Below, piece by piece: positions 1-14,900 of a DNA stretch of 64,000 nucleotides. A program made the translations under genes and the position numbers. The DNA comes from Echinometra lucunter (Eukaryota; Echinodermata; Echinoidea; Camarodonta; Echinometridae), in NCBI GenBank assembly GCA_029962745.1, contig CM057151.1, forward strand, positions 1,119,298 to 1,183,297. Reading direction: 5' to 3'. Each line of letters starts with the position of its first letter. Positions within the stretch are counted from its first letter, which is position 1. The notes beneath the pieces are model-generated. The model had not been told where the DNA came from. It did no database searches and was given only the letters and a program-made list of their open reading frames with translations.

Positions 1-152
1 CCAAGGAGGGTTTTGGTACACGTTGCAGCTGACTTGCCTACGGCTTCAAGGTAATAGCCTCCTGCTAGACCTAACACCACCTTGCCTTTAGCTAGTCCCA
101 TAAGGTGGTGTGTCATGTGGGCAAAACCATCAGGACTTACTAACATCTCACC
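1..152 (-). CDS. HDAC6: HDAC6-like exon: end of domain 1 core with catalytic Tyr
   Basis: Cut by the left window edge. The acceptor is attgtcag at 153-160. The product begins [20 protein letters not shown] and continues through [21 protein letters not shown], the deacetylase segment carrying the catalytic tyrosine. It joins in phase 0 with the exon ending GDPK. Confidence 0.85.
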
Positions 153-3100
153 CTGACAATGAATGAACACATCAAGAAGTATTGTGAAAAGCTTTAGAAC
201 ATTAAGGAAGATCATTTGTAATTTTGGTGTATTTTTATTTAAAGCACATGTTCTTCTTCCTTCATCCTTTCTTTCTTTTTCTTTCCTTCTCCCCCCCCCC
301 CTTTTTTTTTGTTGTCAAATGATGTGCTTCTCCATCATCTCCCTCATACTTTCATTTATAAGAATTGTCATACATGAAAGACAATGAGGGTTTGTTTATC
401 ATTCATGATAATGATAAAGTTGGGAAACTTGACATGTCTTTACCTTAGGGTCTCCTTCAGCAGCATCAAAGCCACAACACACCAGGACTAGTTGTGGATT
501 GAACTGAAATGAAAACAAATCAGACTTGGTGAATACCTATCCATGGTCACTCCTATGGAGAGATATTAATACTCCACTTTACCAATTCTATAATTAACCC
601 ATTTGTGACAGAGGTCCACATTTTGTGGTTTGACCCAATAACTTTTGATGCGGAGCCCTAAAAATTATACCAAATACATGAGCACAAAGAGCAAAAAATT
701 CTACACAAACTGTGCCCATTTTGGTTGCATCAATATTTGTTGTTTGATGCTGAAAATTTTTAAAAGAAAAATAAGCATTAAAATCCTTAAATTGGCAATG
801 TGATAGAAAGTTTAAAATCATCATTTTCCCCTGCAAATTGGCAACTTTTTGACTTCTCATCATAATTTCTGTCAACTTATATTCATTTCAGATACATGAT
901 GTTTTATAAGAAAAATGTAGCAATAAAATAAAAATGTTGGTGTTGCCAATTTGAAGAATAAAAGCTGATCAGATTTAAATAATTCCTGTCACGAATGGGT
1001 TAAAGGTGGCATCACATGAATAATAGAATCATCAACATATTCTGACCTTTTACAGTATAATGAAACGTGTGAAAATACCTGTATCACATCATTTCCTGGA
1101 ATTTTTTAAAGAGAAGCATTATCAAACTAAAAAGAAAATCTGAAGCTATTTCATACCCTGCAGTTACACTAATTCCAACATACAGGATTCTTCACAAATA
1201 AAGAACGCTTAAGTTCTAATTACATATATTTTACAAGATATTACAAAATTTTTACACAACTTTTGAGAAAATCAAATTCTCATGCTTGTTGATTATCAGT
1301 GTTGTAATTATTTGTGTTATACAGCTGATGATGTCTTTAACGCTACTCACCTCATAAGCCAGAGGTAGAAGAAGTTGATGAAAGACAGCTAGGTATTCCG
1401 CATCAGCCATTCCAATCTGTTTACAAAAGAAAAAAAAAACCAAACTGTGAGCAATGTGATCAATTATATGCATTCCAAAATTTCTCCAAGGCTCAACAGG
1501 GGAGCATTTCATCAACATTTGTTATCTGACAAGTTGTTAGATCTGACATCTTTCCTTGATTTTGATTGGCTGAGAAGCATCGTTACTTTGGCAACTGTCG
1601 GATAAAACAGACTTTGTCGGATAAAACATCCGACAAGTCCTTTCATGAAACGCTCCCCTGGGCACCCTTTCTGAAAGACAATACTGTCACAATGGAAATT
1701 TGGTGAGGGTATTTGAGAAAAATTTCTACAAAACAATGAAGGTCCCATTTCTCCAGTTATTATACCATCATGAACCTACATTATTTATAAAGGCATATGA
1801 ATACTTCACTACCAAGTTTTTAGTTACCTTTTCTTAAAACACACATGTTTGTCTCTATGAACATACCCATACTAATTTGAGATTTCATACTAGTTTCGAA
1901 GGACATATCGATATTGTATCCTAATCTAAAAGCCTCTTTAATCTGGTCATTATACAACTGCTCCAGGTAAGGAAAATAACAACTTTAATTATGTTGATAT
2001 AATCTGTAACTAGAGGCTAATGAAACTCTATTTTGTACTGGATTTAATATCTTGTTTCCAAACTAACAATTACTCTGTATCCCCTTCAAGGAAATTCAAT
2101 AGGTTCCTTACAATTAAACTGCTCGAAACCACTTCTTGTTAAGCACTGCATGTCTTAATAGATGTATACTTTGTTTCATGTGAAATCTCTTGATACATAC
2201 TGTATATGCCTAGGAAAATTTCCCAGTTTAACCCATTAGTGACAGAGGGTGCACATTTTGTGGTTTGGCCTAATATCTTTTGATGCAAACCCTAAAAATC
2301 ATACCAAATACATGAGCACAAAGAGCAAAAAATTCTACACAAACTGTGCCCATTTTGGTTGCGTCAATATTCGTTGTTTGATGCTGAAAATTTTTGAAAG
2401 GAAAATAAGCATAAAAATCCTTAAATTGGCAATGTGATAGAAAGTTTAAAATCACCGTTTTCTCCTGCAAATTGGCAACTTTTTGACTTCTCATGATAAT
2501 TTCTGTCAATTTATATTCATTTCAGATACATGACGTTATATAAGATAAATGTAGCAATAAAATAAGTATGTTGGTGTTGCCAATTTGAAGAATAAAAGCT
2601 GATCAAATTAGACTTTAAATAATTCCTGTCACGAATGGGTTAACATGGAATTTTCAATCTTGTTCAAAGGCAAACTCTGATATAACCATCACAATTAGGT
2701 TCTCCAATATGTTCATCCTTGGACTGTTCTTCAAATATCTAAACATTTTTGTGTATTTTATAAACTGAATTTTTTTCCAAAGGAAACATTGATGACCTTA
2801 TATCATACATTGATATTGCCCTATTTATATCATTGCATTCCTGTTTGGGCATGCTCTAGTGTTCAAAATAAGAATAGACTTTTACTCCTACAAAAGAAGA
2901 TTATAAGAATTGTGTCTCATAGCCAATACCTTGCCCATACTATGCCTCTTTTCTACAATCTGAAAATTTTGAGAATATCTGATATATATGAGTATCATTA
3001 AGCAATATTATGTTTGTATGCTTTAATAAACTCTTACCAAGTGCCATTTTAAACTAATTTGAACTTAATAAAAACATTCATAGGCATCAGACTAGGTATT

Positions 3101-6100
3101 CTAATAATTTTCATATTCCAGGGGTGAGAAGATCAGTTTGCCAAAATACAATTTTTTTTAGGGGTCCAAAAATTTGGAACGACATACCACTAGAAATTAG
3201 ACTGAGTAAATCTCTGAATAGCTTTAGAAGAAAAATGAAATTGTACTTATTGCAACAGTACTCAAATTTACAATAGTTTACATTTGATATGTGCATGTGT
3301 GTGTGTGTGTGTGTGAGGGTGTGTGTGTGTGTATGTGTATTTGGGGAGGGGAGTGGATGTAAATCAGGGTAATAAGCATGAATGTGGTGTGTGTACCTGT
3401 GTGTTTTTACGCACTGAATTCTCTTTTTTTCCCCCTCTGCCATCAATAATTTCGCTTTGAATAATGTACTTTTTCACAATTTTTAATTCAGATACTGGAG
3501 ACAGACTTTTATATAAGGCTCTGCCTTTCTGTCTTCTCCGAATACTTTCATGATTGTACCTTTCATGATTGTACCTTTCATTATTGTACCTTTACATGTC
3601 TACTCTTTATTGTCACCTTGTTTATTCTCTCTTAGATTGTCATTTATTTATGCAGTATTTTGATATTTGTATCTGTTTGTCTTCGTAATGTTCCTTTAAT
3701 GAAAGTATTGAATAAATGAACTTGAACTTGAACTTGAACTTGAACTTGTTCTCACCTAAACAGATAAAGGTTTTGTTGATAAACTTATCTCAGTTCATTG
3801 TTGGACTTCCTACCTTATTCCATGGCACATTGATGTTGTATCCCTTGCCAGCACCTTCTCCAATATGATCATAGTTCGATTCCTCCAGATGGGGCCAGAA
3901 GCTAGTGTTCTCATAACGATGTATGGAGAAGTACATGATACTGAAAACAAACAGAACACATCATCCTTGATTAAGAAAGACATGTGAAAACACATCATCC
4001 TTGATTGAGAAAGACATGTGAAAACACATCATCCTTGATTGAGAAAGACATCTGAAACCACATCATCCTTGATTGAGAAAGACATCTGAAAACACATCAT
4101 CGTTGATTGAGAAAGACATCTGAAAACACATCATCCTTGATTGAGAAAGACATCTGAAAACACATCATACTTGATTGAGAAAGACATCTGAAAACACATC
4201 ATCCTCGATTGAGAAAGACATCTGAAAACACATCATCCTCGATTGAGAAAGACATCTGAAAACACATCTTCCTTGATTGAGAAAGACATCTGAAAACACA
4301 TCATTCTCGATTGAGAAAGACATCTGAAAACACATCATCCTCGATTGAGAAAGACATCTGAAAACATATCATCCTCGATTGAGAAAGACATCTGAAAACA
4401 CATCATCCTTGACTGAGAAAGACATCTGAAAACACATCATCCTTGATTGAGAAAGACATCTGAAAACACATCATCCTCGATTGAGAAAGACATCTGAAAA
4501 CACATCATCCTTGATTGAGAAAGACATCTGAAAACACATCATCCTTGATTGAGAAAGACATCTGAAAACACATCATCCTCGATTGAGAAAGACATCTGAA
4601 AATTCAATACTTTGCATAACTGCATAAATACAAGGTAAACGTTCTAAATCACAAGTCCTAGAGAGTAGAAACCACTCTTTCAACTGATTGTACATACAAG
4701 AAAACTTTAAAGCTCATGTACAGTTTGGTAGCAAAATGAAATTGGTATAATAATGATTAAATATACTCTCACAATGTTCGCCTTGTAAGATCATGTACGT
4801 GTATATTCCATTCATTATTTCTGGTGAATTTCAGTGTCAATATTTTGAAATGAACGCATTGTAATGAATACATTCTGCACTACGGTAGAACCCCTCCTTG
4901 CTGACCACTACTCGCTGAATGATCATCTGTATTCCTTGTCTAATCATTTACATTGACTCGTAACGCCATACCTTGGGTCATCTTGTGTAAGATACTGCAT
5001 TCCTTGTCTAATCATTCACAGTGACTTATTAAGCCATACCTTGGGTCATCTTGTGTAAGATACTGCATTCCTTGTCTAATCATTCACAGTGACTTATTAA
5101 GCCATATCTTGGGGTCATCTTCTATAAGATGCTGTATACCTTGTCTAATCATTCATAGTGACATATTAAGCCATACCTTGGGTCATCTTCTATAAGATGC
5201 TGTATACCTTGTCCAATCATTTACATTGACTCATAATGCAATACCTTGGGTCATCTTCTATAAGATACTGTATACCTTGTCTAATCATTTACATTGACTC
5301 ATAATGCAATACCTTGGGTCATCTTCTATAAGATGCTGTATACCTTGTCCAATCATTTACATTGACTCATAATGCAATACCTTGGGTCATCTTCTATAAG
5401 ATACTGTATACCTTGTCTAATCATTTACATTGACTCATAATGCAATACCTTGGGTCATCTTCTATAAGATGCTGTATACCTTGTCCAATCATTTACATTG
5501 ACTCATAATGCAATACCTTGGGTCATCTTCTATAAGATACTGTATACCTTGTCTAATCATTTACATTGACTCATAATGCAATACCTTGGGTCATCTTCTA
5601 TAAGATACTGTATACCTTGTCCAATCATTTACATTGACTCATAATGCAATACCTTTGGTCATCTTCTATAAGATGCTGTATACCTTGTCCAATCATTTAC
5701 ATTGACTCATAATGCAATACCTTGGGTCATCTTCTATAAGATACTGTATACCTTGTCCAATCATTTACATTGAATCATAATGCAATACCTTGGGTCATCT
5801 TCTATAAGATACTGTATACCTTGTCCAATCATTTACATTGACTCATAATGCAATACCTTGGGTCATCTTCTATAAGATACTGTATACCTTGTCTAATCAT
5901 TTACATTGACTCATAATGCAATACCTTGGGTCATGTTCTATAAGATACTGTATTCCTTGTCCAATCATTTACATTGACTCATAATGCAATACCTTGGGTC
6001 ATCTTCAGGCCTATCAGCATAAGCTCTCAATATTGTACGGAATCTTTCTCTGGATTAGATTTGTTGCATTTTTCACCTATCATCTTCAAAAGCTGTGTAA

Positions 6101-9100
6101 ATGGACACATCTGGATTATTGATACTTTCTACAATGCTCTAAGGAGATTTTAGCGGCTCTTCATGGAGTAGCGAGGAGGGAAATTAAGGAAAGTTTCTAC
6201 CTACTCCAAACTGTATTATTTACTTCAGTCCCAGATACCTAATTTTTTGTCACTCCTTCCAACTCGTGTGACATCTTAGGCCTATCTTTCCTGTGCATTT
6301 TTCTCCAAGGCTGTGACTTTTGCTTATTTATTGTCATTCAAATTTCATTATGCCTGACAACACAACAGTGAATACCAGACAGACTACAGCCTTGGCAACC
6401 CAGGTGATGAAGGATCTTTTGCAGAATCAAGAGTTCATCATGCTATATTTATGTATTCTTATTACAATAATCTCTTGCCAAACTTTCTTAATAAATGTTT
6501 TGTACAGAATAAATCACTTACTGGTCGTCTAACCAGACAAGCTAATGATCTTTTTATTCCAAATTTCAAATACACATTTTCACGAAACACTATTCAATAT
6601 GTCGGACCCAAACTTTGGAATTCTTTATCGAATGAACTCAAACATCTCCCCACACTCCTGTCTTTCAAATGGAAATATAAATTTTACCTATTTACTCCAT
6701 AAGATAGTTTTATATTTGCCTCTCCCTCCCCTTTATTTGTCTTTTACTTTCTTTTGCTTTGTCTGGGGTTTTTAGGTTAAGTATCTATTTTTTCTTATGT
6801 AATTTATGTATTCCATTTTTTTTTTCTTTCATTGGGGATTGACCTTGATAGATCAATATGGCCTTTGTCAATCCCCTCCACATTTTGATTTTCTATGTTC
6901 TTTTTATGTATATATTGTTACTATTTATACTTGTATTTGTTATTATCTATGTATATACTCGATTGTAATGTTTATTACATGTTTTTTTACTCAATATGTG
7001 GAAATAAATTGAATTGAATTGAATTGAATCTTCTATAAGATACTGTATTCCTTGTCTAATCATTTACATTGATTTATTAAGACATACCTTGGATCATCCT
7101 GTGTAAGATACTGTACTCCTTGACCATGATGGACATCCCAATCAACAATCAAGATTCTGGTCAGGAAGAAAATCAGAAGAGAATTACTGCTCTTTAAGAG
7201 ACTTCTAGTTCAGAAGGCTCCCCAATATACAGTCAAAACTTGTTCTCCAACCATACTGAGTTTCTAGTTGGTAGAACTATTCACTCACAGGCTACAGGAA
7301 ACATTTTGGAAGTCAGCATGTATTTAACTAACTGGCATTTGAATTCTAGAATAAAAAAGTGTAATACACATTAGTCTTCTATTCACAAAAACTTTGTTCT
7401 TCATGCGATTTTCAGGAAGGACTTCAGAATTAATTTTTAATTCTGCTGAAATAGACTACAAAAAAATCACATCTCAAAAATTCCCTTTTGCTAGTTTGAT
7501 TAGGGAGAGATAATAACATTCACATTAAAAAAATGTTAGAATTCGATCACATTGTCAGCAATCAACACAGACAGTAAGTTCAGATTGATCTTATTATTAT
7601 AACACCTAACAGCTGAATGCAGGGCTGAATTCTCACATACCTTTCAACATTCCACATTGTCTTTGCTATCTTAGCAGTCAGAGCAATATTGTTGAAAATA
7701 GAATATCCATTGGCAATATCTCTCTGGCTATGATGACCAGGTGGTCTGCAAGANNNNNNNNNNNNNNNNNNNNNNNNNNNNNNNNNNNNNNNNNNNNNNN
7801 NNNNNNNNNNNNNNNNNNNNNNNNNNNNNNNNNNNNNNNNNNNNNNNNNNNNNNNNNNNNNNNNNNNNNNNNNNNNNNNNNNNNNNNNNNNNNNNNNNNN
7901 NNNNNNNNNNNNNNNNNNNNNNNNNNNNNNNNNNNNNNNNNNNNNNNNNNNNNNNNNNNNNNNNNNNNNNNNNNNNNNNNNNNNNNNNNNNNNNNNNNNN
8001 NNNNNNNNNNNNNNNNNNNNNNNNNNNNNNNNNNNNNNNNNNNNNNNNNNNNNNNNNNNNNNNNNNNNNNNNNNNNNNNNNNNNNNNNNNNNNNNNNNNN
8101 NNNNNNNNNNNNNNNNNNNNNNNNNNNNNNNNNNNNNNNNNNNNNNNNNNNNNNNNNNNNNNNNNNNNNNNNNNNNNNNNNNNNNNNNNNNNNNNNNNNN
8201 NNNNNNNNNNNNNNNNNNNNNNNNNNNNNNNNNNNNNNNNNNNNNNNNNNNNNAATCAAAGCCAAACTTCTTGAGTTGCTACGACCCACTGAAACTTACA
8301 TTACACAAGAAGACAGAGTCATAACTCTCAGCAAGTTCTTTCAACTCATCTGGTGGCATAGTACTGGATCTCTTCAGAGTATCTAAGTATTCTTGACTGT
8401 AGATGAAACAACAATGGTAGTTATGGTATCAAAATGTGAAGAAAGAATGGCAAAAGATTTGCATGATCTTTGTATTGGATTCAATACTTGCCTTTTTCAG
8501 GCTCTTTAACCAATTAACTATTGAATTCCCACGTCTCCATAGGCATACTACAGGGGCCAAGCAGTTCCAGTAGTCATCAAGTTTAAGATGGTCTTTCATC
8601 ACAATAAAGAACACACAGCTACAACTCATTTTACTAAATAAGAAAGGGGAAGAATCATAATAATTCATTTATTTGTATATTGTTACAACAAAAAAAAATC
8701 ATCCCCCCCCAAAAAAATAGACAAGCACGAGACATTCACATGGTTACCAAAAAAGAGCTGTGAGGTAAAACTTCATTTACATATGTAGTTTAGCCTAAAG
8801 AGACATTAGTTCAGTATTAACTTACATGCATATAACACCTTGGTATGTGTTGCTAGTCCAATTACAAATTGCTTTTACATTTAATTTTGCCAGACCTCTT
8901 ATAGATTAATTAATCTTAATTACACTGTTCTGAATATAAGGTGTCAGAAACTACTCATTCAAAATACATGTACGAATAAAAGCCATGGTAATCACAGCTA
9001 ATCATCCCCTTACCTATGCAGAGTCAGTATTTCCTCATCAGTTGCTGGGCGAGCCTAGAAAGAAAAATAAAACTAAAATCATATCTTACTGGCTATCTAT

Positions 9101-11895
9101 GTAACACAACTAATGAAATGCTTCACACAACCTTACCTTACACTTTTTCTGCCTGAGAAATTTGTCATTTTTTTACATAGTTGTTTCATCGAGATTCTAT
9201 TTTGAAATATAAGATCTTAACATAAACCAGGTACATGCTCCCTTTCTGGATTCATGTCTGGTCACAATATATAAATGAGATAAATACAAGGAGCGAGTTG
9301 GCTTAGTCGGTAAAGCGTCGGCCTGTTGAACCAAAGATCGTGGGTTCGAGTCCAACCCAGGCGGATGACTGAAGCCTACATTGTGTGTTATTGTGCCCCT
9401 CCCGTTTCATAGACGCAGGCTATGCTACAGTGGAAAACACTCCGTCCCTTGGATAGAATGTTGAATGGAGGTCCCATGTAGGAGAGTCACCATCTGTGCA
9501 TCCCACTATTTGTATAAGAGAAGGGGGAAACCCTGGTGTATGTGGTCCACCTGCACACCCCCAATTAGTGATATCTGGAGGAGAGACCTGAGGGTTACAG
9601 TGATTCAGTTCGCTTTTTGCCTCCCAGGCACAGGTGATGCCAACCAAATGATAATGATAACAAAGACAAGCATTGTGATACAATGAATCCGAACCTACTT
9701 GTTTCATTTTTTCTGTTTAGAAAGGAATTAAAAAAGATGGACTTGTTTTTATATACTTCTTCATTTATTAAAAGTACTACACATCTTAAAACAACAACAA
9801 TTACAAGAACAAAACATACATATAGTAAAAACATGAAATGAAGTTTTGTTTGATGAAGCATACGTAACATGTTTCCTTGAGCATCTCTTACGACATGGAT
9901 ATGGCGCCTAATAAATTGCATATATTATTATTATTATTATTTATTTTCTAATTATTAGTCCTATGTTCATACAGTTCCTTTTTTAAAGCCCATTTTAATG
10001 TGATACAAAACATTCAATTGTTTCCCATGTTCTTACAGGAAGATACCCCAAAATGAAAAATCCAATTTTTTTTTCAAGATGATTTTTTAATGAAATGGTT
10101 TAGAAATCAGGGTTTCTGTTCATATAATACTTCATTTTATACTTCTATTTCAACTTCCATTAACTTCATTAAAATGCATCAATATATACAAAGTAGAGAA
10201 AAGCACTGTATACAAGATATGCAATACATCCATAATTTCTACAATCATGGCTTTTGTAAGAGAGACTTACTGGTACTCTTATGCATCTCTCCACCAATCC
10301 TCCAGCTTGTAGATTCTCCATACACACTGTGTACCTTTGCGGACTTTCACTCTTTCCATGCTGGCTATAATGATAAAACAGGTAAAGAGAATTTTTACAG
10401 AAAGGCTACTGTCGTATGCTGAGAAAGAATGCCTTTATAGCACCTTTTTGATGTGATTTTTTTAATAGGAACTTTTATAAAAACACCTACACACAAACAA
10501 AAAATTCATAGTCCTTTGATCTGCCATAAAAAAATTATGTACCCCTATATTTCTGGCTGTCCGAGGCATTTATGTAACTTTAAAAAACAACAAAAACAAA
10601 ACAAGACATTCAAGTATGAAATTTCGTTGATATGTTACTGTGCTTATTATAACTGCTTTAAAAAGCATACAATGAATTACATGTACAATATCCCTCTACA
10701 AAAAGGGATTTGATGAATGCATAATGAATATGAAAAAAAAAATCTCTGTGGCACTAAACAGAAATGACCTTGCAATAAATAATAAAGCGAGATTATGAAA
10801 ATCATTTCTAATAATACAACAGAAACAAACTAACCTTCCAAAGGGACAGAAATGATCCTTGAATCTTTCATCATACACCAAACCAATACTATAACAAGAA
10901 ATAACAGAGGAAGAAAGGACATGATTATTATACAAATCAACATTTAGCACTTAAAGCTCCTGTGTGAAAGTATAATCTAATTTCTTTTCATAAAACTAAA
11001 AAGCAATGAAACTCAAAAACATTAACAGACAAGCTGATAGAATAAACAATCTTAACATCAGAGACAGGACGATCCATGTACTCTCCTAATTCCAGTTGGT
11101 GGAAATACTACGCTAATATATAGAAAATACTGTAAAGATCTACTGTGATGAGCAGCAGTGTAATACACAGAAGGAAAAAGAAAAAGGTACAACAGACAAT
11201 TTTAAAAAAAAGGGGGGGCAGTTTGGCAATATGAGAATGAGATAAAGGAAGAGAAAGATTAACAATAAGTATGAAAAGGAAATGAGAAAAGAAGAGGATG
11301 CAGAGAAACAGTGTTATGTAATACCAAGACAATCACATCAAATTTCAATAAAGTCAGCAATTCTCCTTATCGCATATATAACTCTTAAAATTCCAATGCT
11401 GCCGGCGCTGGGCATGAAAACCTGTTGATTTTATTGCCATTGACAATGCTTTTGGTAGGTTCATTCATTCTAAAAAAAAAGTTATTTTTTCCTTTTAATC
11501 TAGTGAATAAACATGTTTTCAAAGATCTGTTTTTAAAATGTTGTTATTCTGATGACTAATTAATTGAAATCTCTGAAGATTTTCTATTTACACGAGGTTC
11601 TTTTGACAAATATAATTAAACATATCTGAAAATCAGTTAAGCAAATATAATGTTGCACGAAAACAAGTGCACCATAATAATACAATTAGACTGGAAGAAA
11701 ATGCCCCAACACCTACATGTACATGCATGTCCCGGCATCAGGCTAATATCGGTTAATATCAGCTATATGCCACTGGAAGCATTCGTGGCGCTCGCTACTC
11801 TAAAAGAGGACCCCCCCCAAAAAAAAAAATACAGGTGCAAATATTCTAATTTAGAAGTGATAGGTGCCTCTAAACTAAAAAACCAACCAACCAAC

Positions 11896-11951
<56 letters not shown>

Positions 11952-14900
11952 GTTATAAACTAAAAAAAATCATACACAAATGGCTTTTGATATCAATGAA
12001 ACCTTACCTCTTGCACAGGTATTATGAAATGTTTGGACTTACATTGAATATCAAACCAATAAACTAAAACAAAGGCACTTTACACATACACTAGTATATT
12101 TCCAATCTTTCAGAGTAAAAGACTGGCCAGATCTCATCATTAACCATAACAATAAAGATATGTAATTCAAGGTACTGTTAGTTCCTTCTATTATATGTGA
12201 GTGTGTGAGTATAATCATGTATGTTAACAGTCAGAATGTCAGACAGGCTAGCTGCAGGGGGTACCTCTAACAAAATGTGATTATTATTATCGTTATTTAT
12301 GATGTCTGACCAGCAATCTAGGAAAACCGCCAGATTATGTGGAAACCTAAGCATGTGAAACATCTTTAAATAGCATTTAGAAGGTATGACTTTAAGATCA
12401 TGCCATATTTAGGATACTGAATGCTCTGGCTGCACACTGTGTAATTCACATGAATTTTCATCAATAAAGTTTCAACTGAAAATAAAGGCAATTTAAGACT
12501 TTCCAATAAACTAGACAGTGCCTATGATTTCAATCTTTTGAAAGAAACAATGTCTCCTTTTTTTGGGGGGGGGGGGAATACACCCACACCTTCCAAAGAA
12601 AAGAAATTCTTTACTACCATAACATCAAAGTGATTTCTTAAGTCTCAACACTTACCCAGTAGGCCTTGATGGAGGAGAGTCATCTACAACCTGAAAACAA
12701 AATAAAAGCACCACTATGATAATAGCAAGCTTACTATAGCACCAGTTTATTTGTCCGTAAGTCAGTCAAAGAAGTATGAGCCATATCATTTGGTCTTGCT
12801 TACTGTCCCACTATTTGTAAACCTATTTCCATTACTATCACTATTAAATTTCACTCTCAAATACATGCAGAAGTGGTATTAACAGATCAAGAAGTGACTA
12901 GTAATATGCCACTGTCTGATGCATTTACTGGAATACTGCGTGTAGTAAACCTGCATTTTTCATATGCAGAATGCTAAAGAATACATACTTAAATATAGGC
13001 ATGAAGTATTACTCTCAAAGAAATCTTACTTCTGCCTTTGAATTATATATCTCAAAAAGAATCCTGACTTTCCCAGATGGATCCATTGTCACAAATGCAG
13101 GAAAGACAATATACACATAGCAAGCCTAGAAGTGCAAGTTGATATTTGCAATTCCAATGCCCTGTGAACAGCTTATCTAAACATTCAGCTGGTTCAGTAG
13201 TTTACCAATCACATGATTAATTTGTTTACAAGAGATGAAAATGCAAGCGATAAAGGTGTCTCAGAAAAAAAAAAAATCACCTATATTTGATCTTTGATAT
13301 CAAACTCCCATGCAACTGCTTTCAGTGTACCAATGAACATATTTTTTTCCTCCTTTTGGAATATCTATTTACTTTCTAGCAAGCTTAACTCAATTCATTA
13401 GTTATAGTTGTTTGAGAATTTAGGGTTACTGTCCCCACATGGAACTCCATCTCTCCCTCCCTTGGGATAAAATATCCCTATCAAGAAAAAGGAATTCATG
13501 AATACACAGCTTTATAATATTCTATATTACCAGAACACTGTATGAGATAAGTTAGAAAATATCAAAAGATAGGCATGTACAGCATTCTTTGACTACACGC
13601 TTCAGCACTAAGAATACTAGATATGGTCTAATGATCCCATTGTTCTGAGCTCAAGGGTGTTAGAGTGTAGTCAAAGAGTGCTGACTGGGTCTTTACATGT
13701 ACATGTAGTTTATTACTCTCAGGAGAACAGTTGGGTTCTCTGCACTTTCATCTTTTCTTTCAGATTCTTTCAGAATATAGGTCTCTTGTTGTAAATTCTC
13801 CTCTGTTTTCTGACACCAAGTACAAAATGTAGGTCTTTGCACTGTAGGGTGCTTAAATGTACTATGTAAGTTCAAGGACATTATGTTTAGGCAAAGCATA
13901 AAACTATACACACATAGATGTATTAAGGTGAGGCATGTACTGGGTAACAAATGGTACTTACATTATATGTAGGAAACTAGACACGGTTATAGTTCATATT
14001 CTGTTCTCATCTTATAGCCAATCATTTAATTATTTTAACATTTATAATTCACTGCTTGTTTAATTTAATGGTTGTTGTATTTGCTTAAGACTGTTTTACC
14101 TTGTCGATTGATTTGTAAATTTGTTACCAGTGAAAAACAAATTTCCGTATGGACAATGAATACTCAATTTCAATTTCAATTTCATTAACATGAAACCTAC
14201 ATGTAGGAAATCATTAAGAACTGGAATCTAATCATGACATGTACTGTATATATACATATAAGTGATACCATACATAGCTCATTTCATGCTTATGTTTGTT
14301 GCAAATTGCATGTAAATGTCTCAATAAAATAATTCATACAGTTTATTCTAATTTACGTAAAGATTTATTCCAAAGTTCATAGGGCAGTATGCTCTGACAG
14401 GTTTCAAAGATTGTGATGAAATTTTACTTTTTGTTTGTCACATGTCAAAACATGAATTAGCTTGAAGGCAACTTAGAACAAAGTTTTTGTAGGAGGGGGA
14501 TATTAGTGGCTAAACATACCCAAGGGCTCAAATAATAACTGATCCAAACAGAAGCTGGTATACCAATAAATAACTCATGTAGTGACACACATGCACTCTT
14601 TCTTCCTTTAAATATTTGTGACGGGATAAATACTGGCAAATGAAAGAAACAGAAAGTGAAAGTTTGTGAAGTTTTCTGACAAAGAAAAAAGCAATAAGGT
14701 CATCAATTTGTGATCAATCAAACACTAATTGGCAACTCAATATTCCTTGCATGCAGCAATCTGATTCGTACTAAAAAAACTAATGAGTATCAATTATCCA
14801 TTTTCATCACAAGAAAATATTGTGATCAACACAACCTTTTAAATAGATCTCTATATTACACCATTCCAAGAAATGAAGGTGAGTGATATCCTTTATGATT

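Noticed and set aside
3950..6007. CRISPR-like arrays
   Set aside because: The 34- and 68-bp repeats are contiguous tandem units without unique spacers and lie in introns of an animal gene; they are minisatellites.
7678..8386. Open frames of 177-218 codons
   Set aside because: They run through the 500-N gap and have no real sequence.
9288..9365. Functional tRNA gene
   Set aside because: The tRNA-like head is followed by a body shared with two other copies, so it is a SINE; arm pairing is imperfect.
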